Shown here: piece by piece, positions 55,701 to 64,000 of the stretch | Layout: the number at the start of each line of letters is the position of its first letter | How positions within the stretch are numbered: the stretch's first letter is position 1 | Origin: Amphibalanus amphitrite | Lineage: Eukaryota > Arthropoda > Thecostraca > Balanomorpha > Balanidae | Assembly (NCBI RefSeq): GCF_019059575.1 | Contig: NW_024881846.1 | Span: 310,001 to 374,000 of the forward strand | Reading direction: 5' to 3' | DNA: 64,000 nt | Translations under genes and position numbers: made by a program | The notes under the pieces: model-generated | Told to the model about the DNA's origin: nothing | Database searches by the model: none | Seen by the model: only the letters and a program-made list of their open reading frames with translations

Positions 55701-58700
55701 AGGTGTCTATCAGATGCAGTTTGAGCTCAGGAACACGATGGTGCGTGCTATTTATATTGCTGTACGACGTCGGAATCGCACCAAACATTGGATTTGAAAA
55801 ATCTATAATTGTGAAATGTTGACTATGATACGTATAACTTGGCCATTTTTGAAGATATCAGGCTGTCTTTCTAGATTAGGTCAACGGTGAGCGTGCTTTT
55901 AACATATTCTGGTTTTTCGAAAAGGTAAAAACTTTAAAAAAAAATATATATTTTTGTTATTGTATATGTATATTTTTCCAAATGTTCCAAATTTGGAAAA
56001 TCCGAGAGAGCAGTTTGAAAGCAACGTCTATTCTCAGTCCACTCATGCAAACAAAAAATCTAGCTTAAAGATTGAGCTCTGGACTTCTTGAGAGCGATTG
56101 CCGTACATAGTTCAATTTTAATTATGCTTCAAAATCGGCCGACATGACGTCACTCTGACGTCATTTTCGGCCGACCTCCGCTAGCTATAAATTTGAACTT
56201 TAGACACAAGTTGTCAAATTGATGCCGGTGAAGTTACTGCAAGTTTCGTGCCGATATGTCAATGGTTTGGAAGATATTGTCGAGAAACGGGAGGAGGCTC
56301 TGTAGAGCCCCCCCCCCCCCCACCAGTCATGCGCGGGTTAAATTCAGTACCTGACCTGACCTGATCTGCCGTGACCTCCCGCAGGTCAGGCCGCTGTGAA
56401 CCAGCTGGGCGGTGTGTTCGTGACGTTACCTGACCTGCCTTGACCTCCCTTGCAGGTCAGGCCGGTGTAAACCACCTGGGCGGCGTGTCCGTGACCTGCC
56501 GTGACCTGCCGTGACCTGCTGTGACCTCCCCGCAGATCAGGCAGGTGTGAACCAGATGGGTGGTGTGTTCGTGACCTGACCTGCCGTGACCTCCCTTGCA
56601 GGTCAGGCCGGTGTGAATCAGCTGGGCGGCGTGTCCGCGACCTGCCGTGACCTGCCGTGTCCTCCCTTTCAGGTCAGGCCGGTGTGAATCAGCTGGGCGG
56701 CGTGTTCGTCAACGGCCGCCCGCTGCCCGAGTACGTGCGCCGGCGGATTGTCGAGCTGGCGTTGCTCGGCGTTCGGCCGTGCGACATCTCCCGACAGCTG
56801 CTCGTCAGCCACGGCTGCGTCTCAAAGATCCTCACCCGGTTCTACGAGACGGGCAGCATCAAGCCGGGCGCCATCGGAGGCAGCAAGGCCAAGGTAGGCC
56901 GAGGTCTGCTTAGTAGCCAAACTAACAAAGGCCGAAGTTTGCATGGTCGTGAGGCTAAGGTAGGCCGAGGTCCGGCTGTAGGGCCAATGTAGACCGAGAT
57001 CTACATAATAGTGAGGCTTAGCTAGGCCGAGATTCGGCAGTAAGGCCAAACGGCGGGCCGAGGTCCGGTAGTGGGCTAAGGCCGGCCGAGTCGTTCTGGC
57101 TCTGGCAATACTTTCATTCAACCGTTCCACCCAAGTTTTATCTTAAAAAAGCAGATCAAAATAAGATAGTCAGATGTTATAGCTTTGGTCATTCGAATAT
57201 CCAATTAGTATGGTATTTTGTATTCTTAGATTAATGAGGAGATGACTTAAGGCTGCAACAGCCCTGCCGTGACACCTTGCACTATGGCGTGCTGGCGCCG
57301 TTGATTGTCGCCGCTCGTTCGCAGCAAGTGGCCACTCCGACGGTGGTGAAGAAAATCCTGCGTATGAAGCAGGAGAACCCTGGCGTGTTCGCCTGGGAGA
57401 TCCGTGACCAGCTGCTCAGCCAGCGGGTCTGCAACCCGAGCAGCATCCCGTCCGTCTCCAGCATCAACCGTATCCTGAGGAACAGCGGCGTCTGGACGCC
57501 AGGTCCCGGTCAGCCGGAGCCGGCCGCCGAGCCAGGTAAGTGACGTCATAACAGAGTAGGGACGTCATAGTGGAGCTAATACGAGTCAAGTGGGTGACCG
57601 CTGAGGTAGTGAAGATGTCATGAAACACTAAAAGAATTTGCACTTTAAAAACGACCTAAGGTCAGCTAGGGTCACAGCTCAGTGTCAGAGGCCGCAGTTC
57701 ACAGACCAGCTCCTCGGCTGGTGTCACGGGGCAAAGTAGGGCGGTACTCGGATCCACCTGCCGTGTCAGCCGACCGTGCCTCCTTTGAACCCCGGCGTGG
57801 CCGGTCGGAGTGGACCGCCTCGCCGCGCTATCAGCGGGAGCCGCGGTGATTTTCTGAGGTCGCACCTGCCCTCCGTATGAATAGTTGAAGCGGTCCGCGT
57901 GGCATCGGTCGCACTTCTCACCTGGTTTGGTGACGGATACATTATTCACGGGCTCCGGCGGCGCTCCTTTGTATGGTAAACGACCTATAACCGCGGCGGC
58001 AACCACCTGCCGGCCGCCAGCGGAGCGACCGACGGTGGCACGCCGCGTGAAACAACAGTGCACCGGACCATCGGCCACGGCGGACATCGGCCAACGCAGC
58101 CGGGCAGCTAAATGGGGCGCTAATTGGCGCCCCTGTTTGTACTTCGTTATGATAAGGAATAGGGTCATTTGATGTTTAATTGAGGTACGCTGTAAGTTAT
58201 GGGGTTAACAGTGTTTGAACTCTCACTGTTCCTCAGAGCATCAAATAAATCGATCGTCGGAATGTTCATGTTCATATCTTCGAAATGGGAATGAAGGACG
58301 GAAAAATCAACCCGAAGTCACGACGTATGATATAATGTAAATACGAATACTGACAAACCAAACTATGTGCAATATTTTTTGGACATAGCGTACACCAAGC
58401 ATGAAGCTCTCTTGTCGATGGGTTGAACACGTTTATTACGAGCGAGCGAGCGCAGCGAGCGAAGTGAGCCTTTTCAATATAACGGAAAAATCTCTGTTCT
58501 GAGATTTTTCTCTCTAAAAAATCTCTGAAAAATCTCTGAGCGGCCCGGCCCGGCCCGGCCTGTAACGCTTTTGAGAGGCTTATATCTCAGCAACCGCTGG
58601 AACGATTGGCCTGCGGTCTTTTTTGTTGGGTAGCCCCATCCCTTCTACCCCGTAATTGACTACTTTTGATACATCTCAGTGACCGTCGTGGCACGTGCCA

Positions 58701-59840
58701 CGTGAAAAGTCAAGGGTGTTCAAGCTGTTTTGCAAAAGTAGTGATTTTGAGAGGCTCATATCTCAGCAGCCGCTTGGGCGATTGACTTGCGGTAATTTTT
58801 GTAGGGTAGCAGCATCCCTTCTACCCAAAATAAGATACTCTCGATGTATGTGGGTCACCCCCAGTGCACGTGCAAAATACAACAATAAGAGGTGCCAAAT
58901 TTGTTCCCATTTCAGTAACTCGGTAATTACTGGGGCGATTTCGCTGAAACTTGGCATACAGGTAGGCACCCACCAGGCAATGCATTTCCATGTGTTGCGG
59001 TTAGGGTGCTACTGCACGTGCGCACGTGCAGGGGGCGTTTCCAGATCTCGAGAATGGCTGGGCTGATTGCGCTCAAATTTGGTACACGGTTGGGGACCAG
59101 TTAGTAGGGTGCCGTGCAAAAGTCATTTTGGACCCCGTTTGCACGTGCGCACGTGCAGAATGCCGCTTCCAGATCTCAGGAACGGCTGGGCCGATTGCGT
59201 TCAAATTTGGCACACCGCTAGCGACCGGTTAGAAGGGTGCTTTGCACAAGCCCGTCGGAAGCACCCTCTCGCCCTTCCGCACGTGCAGGGCTCACTATCT
59301 CGCTCGCTCGTTCTTCGCCCAAAAGGCGTTTTACTGGTACATATCCTTAACTAACTGTTGCTTTGGATCGTTTCGCCGTGTCCTAATTCCTCAGCTCGCT
59401 AACCTTCCCCGCTCCCGGCAGGACCCAGCGGGTACTCAGAGTCCCCGATACCGTCTCTGTGGGCCGCCCCGTCATCCGCCGGCGGTCTCGGCTCACCCCT
59501 AGAGCCCGCCGGTGGACCGCTGGGACCCTCCCTGCACCCGGCCGCCTACTACCAGCTGGCCTCGCGGTGCTACTACACCTACGTGGCCACGCTGAACCAG
59601 TCGGCTGCCGCTGCTGCTGCTGCGGCGGCGGCTGCCTCAGCGGCTCTGGTGGGTACCGGGCCGGCCTCGACTGGGACGGACTCCGGCGCGGCGGCGGCCG
59701 TGCCGGCCAAACGGCGCTGCGCCTACTCCATCGAGGAGCTGCTCAGGGACACCCGGGAGGAACGGCCAGAGGAGGAGGAGGAGGAGCAGGAGGGAAGACG
59801 GGTGGTGAGGACTGAGCGGGAGGACGCCGTACAGGAGTGA
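46747..59840 (+). CDS. Poxn: Pox-neuro paired-domain transcription factor, four coding exons
   Basis: Joined exons 46747-46759, 56673-56893, 57325-57535 and 59422-59840 give 864 nt, or 287 residues plus stop; the Drosophila protein is longer, over 400. The protein starts [14 protein letters not shown], as in arthropod Poxn. The paired domain covers residues 5 to about 132 (PAI subdomain with [23 protein letters not shown] subdomain with INRILRNSG). No octapeptide or homeodomain follows, which is typical of Poxn. The tail has a polyalanine run and [12 protein letters not shown] (245-256), a conserved C-terminal Poxn motif. Poxn is a nuclear DNA-binding factor specifying sensory-organ type in Drosophila; its role here is inferred. 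Confidence 0.94.
46939..48454. mobile_element. TTAA MITE, copy B (filled-site copy)
   Basis: Between TTAA at 46935 and 48455. Ends AGGGACACTCCCACCTT and GAAGGTGGGAGGGTCCCT. Inverted relative to copy A (23590-24056) and carrying E9 at its internal TTAA. Without E9 it is about 489 bp. Lies at the start of Poxn intron 1. Confidence 0.92.
46958..47980 (-). mobile_element. TTAA element E9
   Basis: 1023 bp between TTAA at 46954 and 47981. Left CCCTCGC-CCTGGCA; right TGCCAGG twice, then GCGAGGG. Hairpin cores TTCGATGCGA and TCGCATCGA are complementary between ends. Has the GGCGGCGCGCAGCGCCGCC hairpin near 47022. Copy A of the host MITE provides the empty site. Confidence 0.95.
48459..49312. other. 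Poxn intron 1 segment, mixed repeats
   Basis: 48690-48810 resembles part of the hAT element at 20802-22110. GGTGCAGATTTGGTCAAATTAGG at 48876-48898 recurs at about 54594-54617, so both probably belong to one interrupted repeat. 49080-49200 is G-rich and T-rich low-complexity sequence. No exon seen. Confidence 0.5.
49313..50300 (-). mobile_element. TTAA element E10
   Basis: 988 bp between TTAA at 49309 and 50301. Left CCCTATT-CCTGGCG; right CGCCAGT, then CGCCAGG-AATAGGG. Almost identical to E12 and homologous to E1. Body includes TGACCTCGAGGTCA, TGACGTCA and the inverted CATCGAATGATAT pair. Confidence 0.93.
50305..51106. other. Poxn intron 1 segment
   Basis: 50745-50800 is a truncated, reversed copy of the left end of the element at 16824-18104. 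Nothing else is recognised; no exon. Confidence 0.5.
51111..52289 (+). mobile_element. TTAA element E11
   Basis: 1179 bp between TTAA at 51107 and 52290. Left CCCGCGC-CCCGCTG with an inner CCTGCTG; right CAGCGGG-GCGCGGG. Both end hairpins are GGGGCAGATTCTGCCCC. Body with runs of GGTCAGGTCA near 51440-51480 and two-part TGACGTCA-like sites. Confidence 0.93.
52350..53345 (-). mobile_element. TTAA element E12 (twin of E10)
   Basis: 996 bp between TTAA at 52346 and 53346. Same ends and body as E10, differing by scattered substitutions and homopolymer lengths. Seven AGGTCA/TGACCT half-sites lie in 56 bp at 52965-53020, including TGACCTCGAGGTCA. Direct orientation relative to E10, about 3 kb apart. 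Confidence 0.94.
53350..54362. repeat. GGAGGGCGCCAATAGGTA minisatellite region
   Basis: From about 53518 to 54330, degenerate units of roughly 18-30 bp built on AGGAGGGCGCCAATAGGTAG and GGGCGGCGATCAACAGGAGG. The period keeps a long open frame on the minus strand (Leu/Ile/Gly-rich, 185 codons) and a basic one on plus; neither has a gene-like composition. Confidence 0.8.
54363..55124. other. Inverted GGCGCC motifs and truncated TTAA-type body
   Basis: 54380-54590 carries snap-back motifs such as GCGATTGGAGGGCGCCTTCG with its complement. 54700-55124 matches the internal part of E3-type elements, hosts a 41-bp palindromic insertion (54851-54891) and is the target of E13. No exon. Confidence 0.6.
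54851..54891. mobile_element. 41-bp palindromic micro-insertion
   Basis: TCATGGATGAGATA...TATCTCATCCATG folds into a short hairpin. GTTCAG flanks it on both sides (54845-54850, 54892-54897), and related bodies lack the segment, as expected for an insertion with a 6-bp duplication. Confidence 0.75.
55129..56337 (+). mobile_element. TTAA element E13
   Basis: About 1209 bp between TTAA at 55125 and 56338. Left ACCACGC-ATGACT; right AGTCAT-GCGCGGG. The inner left word is too decayed to read. Body homologous to E14, with two TGACGTCA-related sites near 56150. Ends 47 bp before the Poxn acceptor array. Confidence 0.85.
56342..56672 (+). repeat. Tandem copies of the Poxn exon 2 acceptor plus first codons
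   Basis: Units of 66-80 bp each contain TGACCTGCCGTGACCTCCC-like sequence, CAG and (G/A)TCAGGC(C/A)GNTGTRAA, the paired-box start. Exon-like starts are at 56385, 56456, 56536, 56602 and the true 56673. Each upstream copy meets a stop when read in the exon 1 phase, so only the last is productive. Confidence 0.93.
56673..56893 (+). CDS. Poxn: Poxn exon 2 (paired domain, PAI part)
   Basis: Residues 5-78: [20 protein letters not shown], then [20 protein letters not shown] to GAIGGSKAK. Acceptor CCCTTTCAG, donor CCAAG/GTAGGC, phase 0 at the end. A second identical donor context lies at 56957-56961. Confidence 0.96.
56894..57090 (+). repeat. Tandem repeat spanning the Poxn exon 2 donor
   Basis: Units of about 35-65 bp containing (A)AGGTAGGCCGAGGTC. 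The first is the real splice donor (GT at 56894) and the second a perfect copy (GT at 56960); later copies decay to AATGTAGACCGAGATC, TAGCTAGGCCGAGATT and CGGGCCGAGGTCC. Confidence 0.85.
57325..57535 (+). CDS. Poxn: Poxn exon 3 (paired domain, RED part)
   Basis: Residues 79-148: [55 protein letters not shown]. Acceptor CGTTCGCAG, donor CCAG/GTAAGT. The split at the start of QVATPT matches the family break inside the paired domain. Confidence 0.96.
57536..58437 (+). other. Poxn intron 3, first part
   Basis: G+C-rich sequence at 57690-58130 with no supported exon; then A+T-richer sequence up to the GAGCG element. Confidence 0.5.
58438..59311 (+). mobile_element. GAGCG-family repeat element, copy G3
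   Basis: Inverted ends ACGAGCGAGCGAGCG and CGCTCGCTCGT, 874 bp. Diverged internal units carry TATCTCAGCAACCGCTGG- or ATCTCGAGAATGGCTGGG-type phrases, CAAATTTGG and TGCACGTGCGCACGTGCA near 59014 and 59139. Lies in Poxn intron 3, about 110 bp before exon 4. Confidence 0.87.
59422..59840 (+). CDS. Poxn: Poxn exon 4 (terminal coding exon)
   Basis: Residues 149-287: a Gly/Pro/Ser-rich linker, [19 protein letters not shown], a polyalanine run, [12 protein letters not shown] and a Glu-rich tail ending DAVQE. Acceptor TCCCGGCAG; its first two bases complete the split glycine codon. YSIEELL is the family C-terminal motif and fixes the frame. Confidence 0.93.
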
Positions 59841-62222
59841 GGGGAGTGGGGAGGATGGGTGAAAATTCACCCCCTCTGAGCCCTGGTGGGCCAGCACAGG
59901 TCATACAAATAGACTTCAGAGCCGAGAAGTGAGAACACTACAACAGAAAAGGCTTGGCAGTAGGTACCTACAATCAGTGATAGGTCAGTAGGGTTTTGCA
60001 GAACAAACTATTCAAGGAGACATGTAAACTTGCAAATGTGTAAAAAGTGCTCAAACATATATCACTAAGGGAGTATTCGTAATTGATTTGTCTGAAGTTG
60101 TGATAGTGAGGCGATTGGCTAGATTCTCTCGGATAAAGCTGATTGAAGTACACATGGTGTCATTTGTGTCGTCTTTTTCGTAAAGTTAGCTATGCCGTCA
60201 TAGGTTAAACCACCGAGTTCCGCTCCGCTATGCTGTTGACAAATGCATGCAGTTCGTCTCTCGCGATATGATACGCAATATGCGTACCTAAGGAGTAACA
60301 ATGCACTGCATGCGATGGAGGGAGTAACAACTGATGCTTAAATCCTTCAGTTAATGTTAGAGCTATTGATAGAAGTCATCTTGTCGTGACAAACAGTAGA
60401 GAAGTCACATTTGCTGATATTTGGTGTAAGTGTATGCGCATAATAATGTCCGTGTGAGTGTATTATGATACTGATGCTAGTCCTTACGTGATCGATACTC
60501 ACGTAGTCTTGTCACAGCAATGTTGTTATCGATAACCGCTGATGATTAGGTATTGGTGGTCTCATTTCTCAATGCATTCTTTATCATTGCGGCTGTAACT
60601 AAATATTGTAAGCGAAAACAAATTGTTCGAGGCAGTACAATTTATATGTGTGCTGCATCTTGTCGGCATTCAATTGTTCTCATAGCACTTACCTCAAACT
60701 TGACTGTTATAAGATTAAATTTGTTTCGCGTAATATGCAATCCTCTCGAGGAATCTGACTGGTTTGGCAAGGGCTTTGAAAGTCACATGCTCACATTCAG
60801 ACTTACTGAACGACGTATTACTGAAATATGGCAATCAATCGCATCGATGAACGAGTGAGTTGCCGTCTTTATTGTGTCTTGTCCAGATAAACCATTAGTT
60901 ACCATTAGTGAGATAAACCAGTACGTGAATGATGATGTTAGTGATGCTTCAAAGATAATGATGCTAGTCAGCGTGAATTAAATGTAGAAACAAAATGCAG
61001 TCATGCTAGTAAAATGTAAATAAATATAAAACAAACACTGTTTCACTTTCAAGAGAATATTCTTTTTTTAAGGTCATAACGAAAAAAGTTTGTTGCCGAA
61101 GCGTCATTATTCTTTTCCTCAGGTTAATAAATCTCTAAAAAGTTGATTGTTTTCAAAACGGGCTTCGCTGAGGAAAACTAAATATTATAACCAAATATTT
61201 CGGCTTTATTGATCAGCCTTGTTCCAATGATGGAATTGTGATCCATTGATGGATAGAAATGGGCTGGTTCTGATGACAGTGAGGAGAGGAGATGAAATGA
61301 ACAGCCAATAACTACTCACCTATAAAAAAAACGAGCAGCTGAGGCTCGAGACGACAGACGGCCTTCCAGATCGCTTGGAGACAGTGTGCGGCATTGTGAA
61401 CGGCACAGGGCACAGCCGCGCTCCGAGCGCCCTCTGAACTGCGGTATCGCCGATTGTAGCGCTACCTAGGCCGGCTAGCCAGATGTGAGCTGGAGTCCAG
61501 CGTGACTACACTGTGTTCGGTGTTCCGGCGTTGCCCAGTTTATGTAGTGTGCGGTTGCAATGTGCAAGATCGTTACTTCATATGGCTTCAATTACTTTTT
61601 ATTTTTATATTCCTCTTACCCACGCTCATGGAGTGCATACATCCTTTTTCTCAAGACCACAAACTTAGAAAGTAGAAACCCCTATCCCGGGCTGGTTGTA
61701 TATAATTGATCCGACGTGAGAACTGAGGAGACCCGAGACTGGCATCAGGGTGATCAGGCATGGCTCACAATTCACGTGCAGTGGAGTGACTATCGGCCAT
61801 TAGCACAGCTGGGTGATTTGTCTCTCGTGATAACCGCGCCAGTGCCAGTGCACCACGGTGGCCTCCGATGATCCCATCCGACCGAAAGAACCTAACCAAC
61901 AGCAAAAATGACCCAGAATAATTGATAAACACATCACAAGCTCAAACGTGACGTATACCTACTCTACGTGGCTAGCGTGGCCCAGGTACCGAGTTAGTAA
62001 AGGATGCGTGTTTGAACACCTCCTCCCCCAGCAACAGGGCGTGGAAATCCGGGAACCCCATGGTAGGGCGAGGGTTATCATGAACTATATAAATAGGGGA
62101 GACCGAGGCAAAGTAATGCTTTTCTAATGCTAATGCTTTTCCTATGCCGGCGCCGACGCAACTATAAGACTATATTTACTATATTTATAAGAAAGATTCG
62201 TCCTATACCAAAATGATTGGTG
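59841..62222. other. Poxn 3' flank and downstream intergenic
   Basis: 3'UTR of unknown length, then A+T-rich sequence. A 101-codon frame at 60553-60858 has no recognisable domain. At about 62055-62075 CCCCATGGTAGGGCGAGGGTTA looks like a lone TTAA-element end. No other gene seen. Confidence 0.5.
61019..61024 (+). promoter_or_regulatory. Possible poly(A) signal AATAAA for Poxn
   Basis: AATAAA in AATGTAAATAAATATAAAAC, 1.18 kb after the stop, with T-rich sequence (TTCTTTTTTTAAGG) about 40 bp later. A candidate only. Confidence 0.3.
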
Positions 62223-62226
62223 TTAA

Positions 62227-63415
62227 CCCGCGCCCCACTGGGGTCTGCGTATAACACGCCCTACTGGGGGGGGGGGGGGCTATTCATAGCCCCCCCCCCC
62301 TCCTAACTCCGAAACTACTGGGCCGATCGTCAAAATTCAAACGGGGTCTGATAGCCCCGGAAAAACTGTCGAGCGAAACCTAATTTCATTGACCTCGAGG
62401 TCACCGATGACGTCACAGGTCAGGTCAAAGTAAAAATTATTAGCATTTTGGCTTGTTCACGTTTTGGGCTCTGGCCGCCGACTTACAAGTCAGATCAGGC
62501 TCATTTTTGGTTCACACACTCGTGAACAGATGCTCTAGATACTCTGAGGGTACCAAACTTGTACTTTGATTTTCAGGTCAAGGTCAGGTCATCACAGGTC
62601 ACGAAAATATTATATCATCCATCGGTCACGTAACACATGTTTTATGGTCCATTTAGGTCAGAGATTTCGAATTTGATGTCGTCTGTGTCATTCGAGGTCA
62701 TTTTGAGTCAAATTTAGCTTAGGTCAGGTCACTTTCAGGTCAAAAAAGGTCAAATTTTGAAGTTAAAATTTTTCAACAAAAAGGGTATCTATTGGATGCA
62801 GTTTGAGCTCAGGAACACGATGGTGCTATTTATATTGGCGTACGATGTCAAATTCATGCTGAAAAATTGATTTGAAAAATTAATAATTGTTAATTTTTTG
62901 CAATAATGCGTATAACTTGGCCATTTTTGAAGATATTTAGTTAAAACTTGCTAGAGTTAGTCATAATAATGCGTTCTATAACATATATTCCGGTTTTTTT
63001 CGAAAAGTCAAAACATTTTCGAAAAAAAAATGTAAAAATATAAATTTTGAGTTTTATTATATGAAATTTTCGAAATTTTCAAAATTTTGAAAATCCGAGA
63101 TAGCAGTTTGATAGCGCAGTCCATTCTGAGTCCTCCCATGCAAAGAAATTGGATCTAGCTTAAAAACTGAGCTCTTGGGAGCGATTGCCGCGGTTCAATG
63201 TTTTGCGTCGAAATCGGCCGAACATGACGTCACTCTGACGTCATTTACGGCCGACCTATGGTAGGTACGAAGTTCAAATTTTGACACAAGGTGTCAAATT
63301 GATGCAGCCGAAGGTACGAAAGTTTGGCGTTGATACGTCAAGCGGTTTGGAAGTTATTGCAGAAAAACGGGAGGGGGGGGCTATAAATAGCCCCCCCCCC
63401 CCAGTGGGGCGCGGG
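62227..63415 (+). mobile_element. TTAA element E14
   Basis: 1189 bp between TTAA at 62223 and 63416. Left CCCGCGC-CCCACTG with an inner CCTACTG; right CAGTGGG-GCGCGGG. Hairpins GGGCTATTCATAGCCC and GGGCTATAAATAGCCC. Body homologous to E13 with TGACGTCA (62407 and the 63226-63243 pair) and many half-sites. Confidence 0.94.
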
Positions 63416-63419
63416 TTAA

Positions 63420-64000
63420 ATTGCCTCTCAATTCAACTTTGCTTCGTTTCTAAGGGCGTTCACATGTACACTGATAAAAAATACTGTTCAAATGAAAGCG
63501 ATCTGGTCTTTATCGTATTGATCTGGTCAAAGACTGCAGTCAAATTGGGTCACTAAAATTCGAAGTAAAATTAATTTCCTACAAGACCAAGTAAATTTCA
63601 TTCCGTTACCACTACCAGAACTATAACTAGAGTGATAGCCATTTAAAAATCGATGCATCTCATTTTTAACTATATTCGATGCCCTATACCTATCTTAGGG
63701 ATATGTTATCGAATTTCGAAAATACTTTACGTAAGTTAGTTTTGTTTATCTGTTTTTGAATGACCTCCTTGCTAAATGATAGTTTTCATTCATGTGTTTT
63801 TTGTTCCTATGTATTTGATATTTTCATGTATTTCATTCATTACCCATTTTTACACAAAAAATACATGAATGAAAAGTATAATTTTGTAAGGAGGTCATTC
63901 AAAAACGATTTAACGATTCAAATGCCTTACATTCGGCAAGCACTGAACTAGTGATGTCAATTACGGAAAATCGGAATACCGATACCAAACCAAATATCAA
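63420..64000. other. A+T-rich intergenic end of window
   Basis: No gene. ATGACCTCCTTGC near 63760 and the reversed GGAGGTCATTCAAAAACG near 63890, with ATGAATGAAA-type inverted pieces between, suggest a small inverted-repeat element (about 63750-63905). Not classified. Confidence 0.4.

Noticed and set aside
60553..60858. 101-codon frame downstream of Poxn
   Set aside because: No family recognised, A+T-rich, no splice or promoter context; probably chance.

Overview
This is a stretch of animal nuclear genome, most plausibly an arthropod. It has spliced genes, an intronic eukaryotic tRNA without encoded CCA, and many DNA transposons. It holds two plus-strand protein-coding genes: a KANSL2 orthologue (2018-13759, nine coding exons, 481 residues) and the Pax gene Pox-neuro (Poxn; 46747-59840, four coding exons, 287 residues). 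I reconstructed both by joining exons by hand; every junction agrees in phase. The species cannot be fixed from the sequence.

Layout. 1-2017 is non-coding and leads into KANSL2. The KANSL2 introns hold tandem arrays that abut splice sites, a decayed mariner-type element (9010-10008), an inverted-repeat element (11518-12478) and a tRNA-Cys(GCA) gene (12720-12791). From 13760 to 46319 there is no recognisable host gene, and much of it is nested transposons. These are TTAA-flanked elements, two hAT-type insertions with 8-bp target duplications (20802-22110 and 41826-44337), mariner- and Tc1-like elements, and a 6.8-kb pogo-like element (39498-46317) whose transposase gene is broken by a foldback hAT insertion. 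The pogo element ends about 430 bp upstream of the Poxn start codon. Poxn intron 1 (9.9 kb) is again full of TTAA elements and minisatellites. 59841-64000 is downstream sequence with one more TTAA element.

The most unusual structure is a family of TTAA-flanked elements, E1-E14. Each has ends of the form TTAA-CCCKCGC (variants CCCTATT, ACCACGC), then a roughly 7-bp word, then a G-run hairpin C-run. The word differs from element to element but is the same, or nearly so, at both ends of one element. It is usually present a second time at one fixed end, so most elements carry three copies of a private word. A filled/empty site pair (46954-47984 against 24038-24041) shows that TTAA is the duplicated target, the hallmark of piggyBac-type transposition. 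The bodies are loaded with AGGTCA/TGACCT half-sites and TGACGTCA palindromes.

A second theme is tandem duplication across splice sites. Five copies of acceptor plus first codons precede KANSL2 exon 4, and another five precede the Poxn paired-box exon. The Poxn exon 2 donor is also duplicated, and the second donor would add exactly 22 codons in frame inside the paired domain. An array with ten copies of a consensus-like 5' splice motif precedes KANSL2 exon 7.
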